NCBI RefSeq assembly: GCF_000375485.1
Contig: NZ_AQXE01000002.1
Span: forward strand, 36,275 to 51,256
Length of the DNA: 14,982 bases
Direction of reading: 5' to 3'
DNA from: Desulfovibrio oxyclinae DSM 11498
Lineage (GTDB): Bacteria > Desulfobacterota > Desulfovibrionia > Desulfovibrionales > Desulfovibrionaceae
Shown: positions 6,300 to 13,866 of the stretch, piece after piece
Layout: each line of letters starts with the position of its first letter
Position numbering within the stretch: position 1 is the stretch's first letter
Program-made: the position numbers and the translations under genes
Notes under the pieces: generated by a model
Database searches by the model: none
Seen by the model: only the letters and a program-made list of their open reading frames with translations
Told to the model about the DNA's origin: nothing

Positions 6300-9158
6300 A
6301 TGGCATTCATAACTCGCTTGCTGCGTACGGTGAGAATCCGCACGCGGCTGCTTCTCGGTTTTACGGTACTGCTGACCGCGGCGCTGCTCGCCACCGCCTT
6401 TACGGTCAACACGTTCGTAAGCCGTGTCATCACGAAGGACATCGATCAGGAGCTCCGGAATACCAACCGGACGCTCGTTTCCATGATGGAAGCTGCGGTG
6501 GATGTCTCGGTGCGCAACCATCTGCGGGCCGTTGCCGAAAGCAACCGTCAGGTCGTCAAGGGACTTCACCAGCGTCAGCTTGACGGTGAGTTCACACCCG
6601 AAGAAGCCCGCGCCCGTGCCAGAAAGATTCTGCTAAGCCAGAATATAGGCCAGACGGGCTATCTCTACTGCCTCAACAGCAGCGGACGGACCGTAGTTCA
6701 CCCGCATGAAGAGGTGGAGCACTCCGATACCAGCGATTATTCCTTCGTGCGGCATCTCATGCAGGTGCGGCGCGGATACATTGAATATGACTGGCGCAAT
6801 CCGGACGATCTCAGGCCCATGCAGAAGGCGGTTTATGCGGAATATTTCGCGCCGTGGGACTGGATCATCGCGGCAAGCGCGTACCGTCATGAATTTTCAG
6901 ACCTCATTACAGCGGACGATTTCCGCGACACCTTCGAGTCCCTGCACTTCGGAGAAAGCGGATACGCATTCGTGGTTGACCGTAACGGCGATGTCCTGCT
7001 GCACCCGGACGGCCTGCAGAATATTGCAGGACTCACCGATGAGCGGGGCCAAGACATCGGCTCCAGCATTCTCAACGAGCGAAACGGCATTATTCGTTAC
7101 TGGTGGAAAGGTGGCCCGAACGGCGAGGTGCGCGAAAAATTCGCCATGTTCAAGCATATGCCGGAGATGGGCTGGATCGTTGCTTCCACCGGCTATGTGG
7201 ATGAGGTCTATGCGCCTCTCAGGGAGGTCCGGATACTGACGTACGGCATCTGCGGCGTGACGCTTGTGCTGGTCCTGAGCCTGTGTCTGGCCGTGGCCGC
7301 GTCCATCACCGATCCGCTCGATGAGTTGACCGAAGCGGTGCAACATGCCGAAAACGGGGACTATTCGGTGCGCAGCAACGATACGCACTCGGACGAGATA
7401 GGCAACCTGGCCCGCAGCTACAACCGATTCATGGAGGCGCTCGTCCTGTCTGTCTCCAAGCTCGAAGCGGAGACGGAGTATCGCAAGTTCGAGGCGTTCC
7501 AGCGCCATTTGTTCGAAGAAGTGTTCGAAAACGCGCTGGAGGGCATTTGTATTACGGATCCCGACGGCTCGATCATCGCCGTCAATCCAGCCTTTACCAC
7601 CATCACCGGTTACGCCGAGGAAGCGGTGCTCGGCCACAATCCCAGCGTGCTCAAGTCCGACAGGCACGATGAAGGTTTCTATGCCGATATGTGGCAGAAG
7701 ATTCAGGTGAAGGGACACTGGGCCGGAGAGATCTGGAACCGCCGGAAGAGCGGTGAGGTATACCCCGAGCTCCTGAGCATCAGCGCAATATACGACAGTG
7801 AAGGAAACGTGCGCCACTACGTGTCGGTTTTTCACGACATGACGGACATCAAGCGCAAGGAAGAGCAGCTTTACATGCAGGCGTATCACGACGCGCTGAC
7901 GGGGTTGCCCAACCGCGAGCTGCTTCTGGACCGTCTGGTCATGGCCCTTCGCCATGCGCGCCGTGAGGAATCGGGGGTCGGCCTGTTGTTCATCGACCTG
8001 GATAACTTCAAGAACATCAACGACTCCCTTGGCCATTCCGTGGGCGACGTGCTGCTTCAGCAGGCCGGACAACGTGCCAAGCTGTTCGGCAACCCCGATG
8101 ACACGGTGGCCCGTTACGGGGGCGATGAGTTCGTGCTGTTGGTCAATGACGTGAACGAACGCGACCTCGTGCGGCTTGCCCAGACGCTGCTGGAGGACTT
8201 CCAGAAGCCGTTCCACGTGAACGGACGGGAGATATTCGTCACCACCTCGGTTGGCATGTCGCTCTTCCCTGAAGACGCCGAGGACCCGGAAACGCTGGTC
8301 AGAAATGCGGAAATGGCCATGTATCAGGCCAAAAGCTCCGGAAAAGACAGCTACAGCCTGTTTGCCAAGGAAATGGATGAGCGGATAGCCCGCCGTCTTG
8401 AACTGGAAGGCAATCTGCGAAACGCGTTGCGAAAACGCGAGTTCGTGGTGCACTATCAGCCCAAGGTAGCACTGAGTTCCGGACGCGTGGTGGGCGCGGA
8501 GGCGCTCGTGCGTTGGGCATTGCCGGACGGGACCATGGTCAGTCCGGGAGAGTTCATCCCGCTAGCCGAAGAAACCGGCATGATCGTTCAACTGGGTGAG
8601 CAGGTTCTGGAGACCGTCTGCACCGACATGGCTGAACGCAATTTCCCGGAAGGGTTCAGGGTTTCGGTGAATCTCTCGGCCAATCAGTTCCGGCAGGAAG
8701 ATCTGCTGGGCAGCCTGCGCTCCATTGTCGAGTCGGCAGGCGTGTCGCCGGGAAGGATTGAGTTTGAGGTCACCGAGTCCGTGCTCATGCACGACATCGA
8801 CGAGAATGCCAAAATCCTTCAGCGGCTGGTGGACATGGGCTTCTCCGTGTCCATTGATGACTTCGGCACCGGGCATTCCTCTTTGTTCTATCTCAAGAAG
8901 TTGCCCATCAGCACGCTCAAGATCGACCGCTCATTCGTCCGCGAGTTGGGCAGCAATCCCAGCGACTCCCTGATTGTCCAGACCATTCTGCTTATGGCCG
9001 GCAGTCTGAACCTTTCCGTTGTCGCAGAGGGGGTGGAGGAGCAACAGCAGGCGGACCTGCTCATGCGCTACGGCTGCGGCACGGCTCAGGGATTCCTCTT
9101 CGCCAAGCCGGTGCCGTTCCGTGAATTCCTCGCCCTGATGAAAATCAGGAACTCCTAG
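6300..9158 (+). CDS. Membrane Cache-HAMP-PAS-GGDEF-EAL cyclic-di-GMP enzyme
   Basis: A 952-aa sensor enzyme that could make c-di-GMP (GGDEF) and break it down (EAL). Order: transmembrane helix 18-40; periplasmic tandem Cache sensor (about 41-310, with GYLYCLNSSGRTVVHP and GYAFVVDRNGDVLLHP); second helix about 313-335; HAMP about 336-390; PAS about 402-520; GGDEF about 527-690; EAL about 705-945. The catalytic GGDEF (607-611) is intact. The inhibitory RxxD site upstream reads NPDD, so product inhibition is probably lost. The EAL domain keeps EALVRW (734), TES (826-828), DDFGTG (853-858), KIDRSF and AEGVE, so it also looks active. GAGG lies one base from the ATG, an unusually tight ribosome site, but no better start precedes the first helix. 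It converges on the alginate-type cluster, suggesting it feeds the Alg44 receptor. Confidence 0.95.
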   Translation: MAFITRLLRTVRIRTRLLLGFTVLLTAALLATAFTVNTFVSRVITKDIDQELRNTNRTLVSMMEAAVDVSVRNHLRAVAESNRQVVKGLHQRQLDGEFTPEEARARARKILLSQNIGQTGYLYCLNSSGRTVVHPHEEVEHSDTSDYSFVRHLMQVRRGYIEYDWRNPDDLRPMQKAVYAEYFAPWDWIIAASAYRHEFSDLITADDFRDTFESLHFGESGYAFVVDRNGDVLLHPDGLQNIAGLTDERGQDIGSSILNERNGIIRYWWKGGPNGEVREKFAMFKHMPEMGWIVASTGYVDEVYAPLREVRILTYGICGVTLVLVLSLCLAVAASITDPLDELTEAVQHAENGDYSVRSNDTHSDEIGNLARSYNRFMEALVLSVSKLEAETEYRKFEAFQRHLFEEVFENALEGICITDPDGSIIAVNPAFTTITGYAEEAVLGHNPSVLKSDRHDEGFYADMWQKIQVKGHWAGEIWNRRKSGEVYPELLSISAIYDSEGNVRHYVSVFHDMTDIKRKEEQLYMQAYHDALTGLPNRELLLDRLVMALRHARREESGVGLLFIDLDNFKNINDSLGHSVGDVLLQQAGQRAKLFGNPDDTVARYGGDEFVLLVNDVNERDLVRLAQTLLEDFQKPFHVNGREIFVTTSVGMSLFPEDAEDPETLVRNAEMAMYQAKSSGKDSYSLFAKEMDERIARRLELEGNLRNALRKREFVVHYQPKVALSSGRVVGAEALVRWALPDGTMVSPGEFIPLAEETGMIVQLGEQVLETVCTDMAERNFPEGFRVSVNLSANQFRQEDLLGSLRSIVESAGVSPGRIEFEVTESVLMHDIDENAKILQRLVDMGFSVSIDDFGTGHSSLFYLKKLPISTLKIDRSFVRELGSNPSDSLIVQTILLMAGSLNLSVVAEGVEEQQQADLLMRYGCGTAQGFLFAKPVPFREFLALMKIRNS

Positions 9159-9163
9159 CCAGC

Positions 9164-10465
9164 CTACCAGTAAAGCCCTATTACCTCAGGTGTTTCCGGG
9201 TTCGTTCCGGTTCCTTCAAGATCATACAGCCGCTGGCCTTCACGCCACGGCAGGCTGTGCAGATTCAGCGAAGCGAAATGGCGGCCCAGCACCACTGCGT
9301 CGCTTTCGCGTACCATCGCCTCGGGGTCGGTGGTGAGCATTTCCTCGTAATGAGGCGCCGTCTCCCGAAGGTAGCAGAGGTTCAGGGCGCACAGGTGCTC
9401 CGGGTCCAGCGCCGGATCATAGGCAAGCACCTTCACCCCTTTGCCGCGCAGTTTTTCCGCCAGCTTCAGGAGAGCCGAATCTCGCAGGTCGTCGGTGTTG
9501 GCCTTGAACGCCAGACCGAACAGGCCGACGCTCTTGGGCGAGTGCGAAAGGATGCGTTCCACGAGCTGTTCGACCTGTCGTTCGTTGGATTTTACAACGT
9601 GGGCGAGCATGGGTACATCCACGTACTCACGGCGGCAATAGGCGGTGAGTGCGCCGAGGTCCTTGCCGAGGCAGCTACCGCCGTAGGCAAAGCCGGGCCT
9701 GAGGTATTTGGATGAAATGTTGAGTTTGGTGTCTTCACAGAACATGCGCATGACCTCTCGGGAGTCCACACCCATTTCGGTTCCGGCCAGCCCGATTTCA
9801 TTGGCGAAGGTGACCTTGAGCGCATGGAAGCAGTTGTCGGCGTACTTGAGCATGGCGGCTTCCAGCGGACCACAGTGCAGCACCTGTGCGTCGATGCCGG
9901 GGTACAGGTCGGGGCAGGGGCCCCAAGCGGCATCGTCGCTGGTGCCGAAAACAATTTTGGGTGGTGCAAAGAAATCGGCAACGGCAGTGCCTTCGCGCAG
10001 GAACTCCGGATGCACGGCGTAGGCCAGCGGTTGTCTGTCGCCCAGCACATCGCGCGCCTGCTCCATGATCTCGCGGTGAAAAACCGGCAGGGCAGTAGAG
10101 CGAACCAGCACGGGAACCACGCGCCCCTGATCAAGCCTTGCCCGCATTATTTCCAGCACCACCGAGCGCAGGGTGGAGGCATCGAGGGAGCCGCCGCGTC
10201 CCGATGGAGTGCCGACGCAGACGAAGACGCAGTCAGACTCGCGCACTCCTGACGCGAGGTCCGTGAAGGCTGTGATGCGTCCCTGCGCGGCATGGGTGGT
10301 GACCATGTCGTTCAGTCCCGGTTCCGTGACGGGCACCGCGCCGGCCATCAGGGCTTCGGTACGTGAACGATCCACGTCCATCCCGACGATCTGGTGTCCC
10401 AGTTCCGCCATGCAGCCAACCGTGGTGCTTCCTACGTAACCGAGTCCGACAACTCCGATCCTCAT
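9164..10465 (-). CDS. algD: GDP-mannose 6-dehydrogenase (AlgD type)
   Basis: This 433-aa enzyme oxidises GDP-mannose to GDP-mannuronate with two NAD+, making the precursor of alginate-like polymers. The N-terminal Rossmann fold starts with GVVGLGYVG (residues 4-12). The catalytic cysteine is C265 in PGFAYGGSCLGKDLGAL, and the LKYADNCFHALKVTFANEI helix (206-224) and DDLRDSALLKLAEKL segment (325-339) match AlgD closely. The end LYW parallels the AlgD tail. UDP-glucose dehydrogenase is the alternative family reading, but linkage to alg8 and alg44 favours GDP-mannose. GGAGG lies four bases upstream of the start. It is the last gene of the minus-strand cluster, 55 bp after alg8, and its stop lies 5 bp from that of the convergent GGDEF-EAL gene. 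Confidence 0.92.
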   Translation of the reverse strand: MRIGVVGLGYVGSTTVGCMAELGHQIVGMDVDRSRTEALMAGAVPVTEPGLNDMVTTHAAQGRITAFTDLASGVRESDCVFVCVGTPSGRGGSLDASTLRSVVLEIMRARLDQGRVVPVLVRSTALPVFHREIMEQARDVLGDRQPLAYAVHPEFLREGTAVADFFAPPKIVFGTSDDAAWGPCPDLYPGIDAQVLHCGPLEAAMLKYADNCFHALKVTFANEIGLAGTEMGVDSREVMRMFCEDTKLNISSKYLRPGFAYGGSCLGKDLGALTAYCRREYVDVPMLAHVVKSNERQVEQLVERILSHSPKSVGLFGLAFKANTDDLRDSALLKLAEKLRGKGVKVLAYDPALDPEHLCALNLCYLRETAPHYEEMLTTDPEAMVRESDAVVLGRHFASLNLHSLPWREGQRLYDLEGTGTNPETPEVIGLYW

Positions 10466-10520
10466 GAGTCCTCCATTGAAAATGTGTTATTGTAAGTATC
10501 AGTATTATTGTTTTTTTGAT
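10466..10520 (-). promoter_or_regulatory. AT-rich leader before algD
   Basis: The 55 bp between alg8 and algD are strikingly AT-rich for this GC-rich region and end in a strong GGAGG ribosome site. On the minus strand TTACAATAAC contains a near-consensus TACAAT -10, and TTGAAT overlaps the alg8 stop; the spacing between the two is too long for a standard promoter. An internal promoter or mRNA processing site is possible; no hairpin terminator is evident. Confidence 0.25.
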
Positions 10521-12074
10521 TCAAATTCCAAGGGTGAGTTTGATGAAGTCCCAGGATGGCGGATGCAGGATGCCGATGTATACCAGCACCGCAAAAAAGA
10601 GGCAGAGCACATAGACCAGCGTCAGGTACGACGCGAACAGGTGCTTCAGCCGCCATTTGAGGGTTTCCTCAAAGTTGAGGTGCTGGTCCTTCCTGTTGGC
10701 CCAGCGCTGCATGGGCAGCCTGAAGAGGATGTATATTTTCACGGCGGCCGCCACCAGTTGGTTGGCGTACAGGATGAACGGGAAGGACAGGTCAACGCGC
10801 TTGGCGTAGTAGAACAGGAACATGCTCAGGATCAGCCGTGTGGAGAGAACCCACAGAATGTATGAGGAGAAGAAAACCGGGGAGATGGCAAATCCGGCGG
10901 AGAGCATGGCAAGGGGTCCGCACAGGCTGGTCCACATGGCGATGCGTTGATCCACGATGCACCACCAGATGAACAGTCCCACGCGCCTCGGGCCCAGCGC
11001 AATGGCGCGGGAGCCGTTTCTGAGCATGTTGCCGGACCAGCGCAACAGGTTCTGAATGGCGCGGTCCTTGGGGTCCCCCTCCACCACGTCGATGGTCCAG
11101 ACCAGTGCGTCCGGAATGTAGAGCATGCGCGAGCCCTCCTTGAGCAGCGCATACCATGTGCTTTTGTCGTCCCCGGAAAGAAACCGAAAACGTCCCCACA
11201 GCCAGTGGGAGAGCTGATCCTTTTCGATCATTTCCACAAATTCAGGCCGGAGCACCCGCGATGCGCGAAAGATGCTCATGCGTCCGGTCAGCGTCAGCAC
11301 CCTGCCCGCCAGCGCGTGCGATTGCATGGCGAGGTGGCGCTGGGCGAAGCGAAGGTCAAGCCAGCGCTGCATCCACTTGGGTCCGCGCACCACGCCCATT
11401 TCATCCGTGGTCAGCGCGTGCATGCCCTTGTCGAGATGGAAATGGGGCAGGCAGCGCCGCAGGCATCCGGGCGCGAGGATGGAGTCGCCATCCATGAACA
11501 CCACCGGCGTATCGCCGGCGAGTCCGCGTCGCGAGATGGCCCGAAGCGCCAGCCCGATGGCCACCCGCTTGCCCGGCTGGTTCTGGCGAACGAAGATGAC
11601 TTCGATGTCATCGTTTGGGGCGTGGCGGCTCATGATGGACGTAATGAGTCGCTCGTCGCTGTGATGGCCCGTGCCCACGAAAAGCTTGGCCGGCACACCG
11701 ATATCCCGCGTCTCCTGCACGATGCTGCGCACGACTTTGTCTGTGATGTCGCGTTTTTCGTGAAAGGTGGTCATCATGTAGATGAGACCGTTTGGCCTCC
11801 AGCCGCTGTCCCAAAGGTCTTCCGCCCGGCTTCGCAGCTTGGGGTAGTGCAGTTTGGCATAGATCAGCGAACGCACGAAGTGGGTGAACCACCAGAGGTA
11901 GCGCCACGTCCCCAGCACGCCGAGGATGATGATGACCCGCCCTGAATCGCTGTCCCAGATGTTGTTGGCGATATTCTGAAAGCCGATCAGCAGCAGGCCG
12001 ATAAACACGTACAGCTTGAAATACTGGGCGGGGCTCATGCGCCGCCGTTCGAAGTGGCCAGCCGGTCCGGGCAT
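10521..12074 (-). CDS. alg8: Family 2 glycosyltransferase, Alg8-type polymannuronate synthase
   Basis: This 517-aa inner-membrane processive glycosyltransferase is expected to polymerise GDP-mannuronate. Hydrophobic segments lie at about 20-38 and 47-65. The cytoplasmic GT-A domain (about 95-330) has FMDGDS with metal-binding D195/D197, then RFAQRHLAM and TLTGRMSIFRAS, close to Alg8 of Pseudomonas. GDDKSTWYALL follows (catalytic-base region, 301-311), and LLRWSGNMLRNGSRA (343-357) stands for the Q/RxxRW motif. Several membrane helices follow (about 366-425, 432-452, 481-503). The start at 12074 has CGGAG nine bases upstream and is 3 bp after the alg44 stop, so translation is coupled. M13 is a possible alternative start. 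Activity should depend on Alg44 and c-di-GMP, as in the family. Confidence 0.93.
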   Translation of the reverse strand: MPGPAGHFERRRMSPAQYFKLYVFIGLLLIGFQNIANNIWDSDSGRVIIILGVLGTWRYLWWFTHFVRSLIYAKLHYPKLRSRAEDLWDSGWRPNGLIYMMTTFHEKRDITDKVVRSIVQETRDIGVPAKLFVGTGHHSDERLITSIMSRHAPNDDIEVIFVRQNQPGKRVAIGLALRAISRRGLAGDTPVVFMDGDSILAPGCLRRCLPHFHLDKGMHALTTDEMGVVRGPKWMQRWLDLRFAQRHLAMQSHALAGRVLTLTGRMSIFRASRVLRPEFVEMIEKDQLSHWLWGRFRFLSGDDKSTWYALLKEGSRMLYIPDALVWTIDVVEGDPKDRAIQNLLRWSGNMLRNGSRAIALGPRRVGLFIWWCIVDQRIAMWTSLCGPLAMLSAGFAISPVFFSSYILWVLSTRLILSMFLFYYAKRVDLSFPFILYANQLVAAAVKIYILFRLPMQRWANRKDQHLNFEETLKWRLKHLFASYLTLVYVLCLFFAVLVYIGILHPPSWDFIKLTLGI

Positions 12075-12077
12075 GGT

Positions 12078-13772
12078 TTATTGCTCCGGGCGGGTGCCGC
12101 GCAGGCGGTCCGGATTCGGATTGACCGGGGCGTTGTAGATGTTCTTGCGCGCCTTGTCCGCGTCCCTGATCTCGATGGTTCGCTCGTTTTCAATGCCGAG
12201 CATGGTGAAAATGCCGGAGAACAGTTCCGAGCTGGCGACCCTGCGGAAATTGACCACGGCGGGCAGCCCGGCGGGAACGCTCCTGTTCAGTCCGGGGCGT
12301 TCCGGGTCGTCGAACTCCACGATGGCCACTGCGGAACGGTCCTGGGTGGAGCGCCACTGGAAGCGGCCTTCCATCTCGTTGACGAACCCGGTGGTGCGGT
12401 CGATCATCACCACGCGTCCGTCCACCCTCAGATCCAGTGCCGGGATGAACACAAGCGCGTTGTCGCCCAGCCGGACGTTTTCCACCTCATCCTGCGTGAG
12501 GTACGCGGTGACGAAGCGGTCTTCATGCTCTTCGATCATGGCAATCTGCTCACCGGTCTTCACCGTGTTGCCCACCGTCTTGAACACCTTGACAACGGTG
12601 CCGTCGAAGGGCGCGCGCAGCATGTACTTCTTGAGTTGATCACGCGCCACCTCAAGTCGCTTCTGTTCGATTTCCACTTCCTTTCGGGCGGCATCCACCT
12701 GCGCCTGCAGGGCCAGAGTCTCGCCCTCCACCTGATTTCCGGAGAAGAACAGCCCCTTTTTCAGCGCGTTGTATGCATCCTTTGCAAGCTGAAGTTCTGC
12801 CCGCGCCTCAAGCAGATCACGTTGGATGATCGTGACTCGCTGCTGTTCGCGCTCAACCTCGGAGCGGCTGAGCACGCCTTTGTCCAGCAGTTCCCGCTTT
12901 CTCTCCAGTTCGGCGCGGGCCAGCTGAAGCTCTTCGTTGTAGGTCTCCACCCGGTCCCGGGCAGCTCGCAGGCGTGAGTCACCCACCTTGCGGTAGATGC
13001 CGATGGTCACGTCTTCTGCGGAGAGTCGTTCCCGCAGGTTCTCAAAACGGTGTCTGGCGGCCTCCACCGCAACCTCGGCCATGCGGACGGCCTCCATCTG
13101 CTTTGCATTGTAGAGCATGATGATGGGGTCCCCCTTTTCCACGCGGCCGTCGTCGGGGACAATGACCTTTTCGAGTATTCCGTCCTGAGGGGAAATAAGC
13201 GGCTCAACATGGGCGGAGACCACACCGGAATCCACCTGAACACGGAAGATGGTGGAGTAGAGGGTGATGCCTATATAGATGGTGATGGCAAGGCCCAGCG
13301 TCAGATACACGGCCCCGATGAGCACTCGGCTGATGCGCCGTTTGGTGGGGATCTTTTCGCCCTTGGGCTCGCCGGAGAGTTCGGTAGGTGTCACGGGGGT
13401 GTCGATTCGCCGGATGGCCTCTCCCGCAGTGCCCATCTCCCCGGAGACAAGGCCCTGACTGAAGTAGGCCAGCACCTCGCGGGTGCGCTCATCCATGTCC
13501 ACGAATTCGGTGGCGAGCGTTTTGTTCTCGGAGTCGTAGCGGACCACCCGCGCCTTCTGGTCGAAGGTGATGGCGTAGCCCTGAAAATTGACGGAGACCG
13601 TGCAGTCTATGACCGTGCCGGATTGGAAGGGGCCGTCGATGTCTTCAATCCGGAAGCCGCCCATGGACCAGTCCGCGGACTTGTACTTTTTCTGGCCGAT
13701 CCCGATGGTGATGGGAACGGTGATGCGGTAGTGCATGCGCTGGCTTGGTGCTTCGTGCTTGATGTCGGCCAT
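12078..13772 (-). CDS. alg44: Alg44-type c-di-GMP receptor: PilZ domain plus HlyD arm
   Basis: This 564-aa inner-membrane co-polymerase should bind c-di-GMP and activate Alg8. The cytoplasmic PilZ domain (about 10-105) has the binding motifs RxxxR (R12-R16, QRMHYR) and DxSxxG (D34, S36, G39 in ADWSMGG). A linker and one membrane helix (about 148-172) lead to a periplasmic HlyD-like region. That region has a lipoyl half near 183-222, a long charged coiled coil (about 228-385) and the second lipoyl half with a beta-barrel (386-510). Pseudomonas Alg44 is about 390 aa, so this protein has a much longer arm, as in secretion adaptors. The start fits the family, but the upstream ribosome site is weak. 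It heads the alg44-alg8-algD unit. Confidence 0.93.
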   Translation of the reverse strand: MADIKHEAPSQRMHYRITVPITIGIGQKKYKSADWSMGGFRIEDIDGPFQSGTVIDCTVSVNFQGYAITFDQKARVVRYDSENKTLATEFVDMDERTREVLAYFSQGLVSGEMGTAGEAIRRIDTPVTPTELSGEPKGEKIPTKRRISRVLIGAVYLTLGLAITIYIGITLYSTIFRVQVDSGVVSAHVEPLISPQDGILEKVIVPDDGRVEKGDPIIMLYNAKQMEAVRMAEVAVEAARHRFENLRERLSAEDVTIGIYRKVGDSRLRAARDRVETYNEELQLARAELERKRELLDKGVLSRSEVEREQQRVTIIQRDLLEARAELQLAKDAYNALKKGLFFSGNQVEGETLALQAQVDAARKEVEIEQKRLEVARDQLKKYMLRAPFDGTVVKVFKTVGNTVKTGEQIAMIEEHEDRFVTAYLTQDEVENVRLGDNALVFIPALDLRVDGRVVMIDRTTGFVNEMEGRFQWRSTQDRSAVAIVEFDDPERPGLNRSVPAGLPAVVNFRRVASSELFSGIFTMLGIENERTIEIRDADKARKNIYNAPVNPNPDRLRGTRPEQ

Positions 13773-13866
13773 GGCGAATCCGTTCAGTTTGAGGGTGTTG
13801 TGAGTATTCTTACCCTACGAAATGATCTGAAAAAAAGGAAGGTTCCGGCGAGAATAAATAAAGGTT
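13773..13866 (-). other. Intergenic leader upstream of alg44
   Basis: This 94-bp gap follows the nucleoside hydrolase stop. It is AT-rich, with TTTATTTATTCT and a T7 tract on the minus strand, and could hold the promoter of the polysaccharide genes. TAAGAAT near 13812-13806 is a poor -10, and no matching -35 is convincing. AGGGT at 13792-13796 can pair with ACCCT at 13812-13816 across a long loop. I cannot call an operator or a terminator with confidence. Confidence 0.3.

Noticed and set aside
6897..8453. 518-codon minus-strand open frame
   Set aside because: It is antisense to the Cache-HAMP-PAS-GGDEF protein, whose motifs are intact, and shows no domain or ribosome site.
13831..13850. Terminator for the nucleoside hydrolase using the T7 tract
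   Set aside because: The preceding bases form only a three-base-pair stem, too weak to support a rho-independent terminator call.
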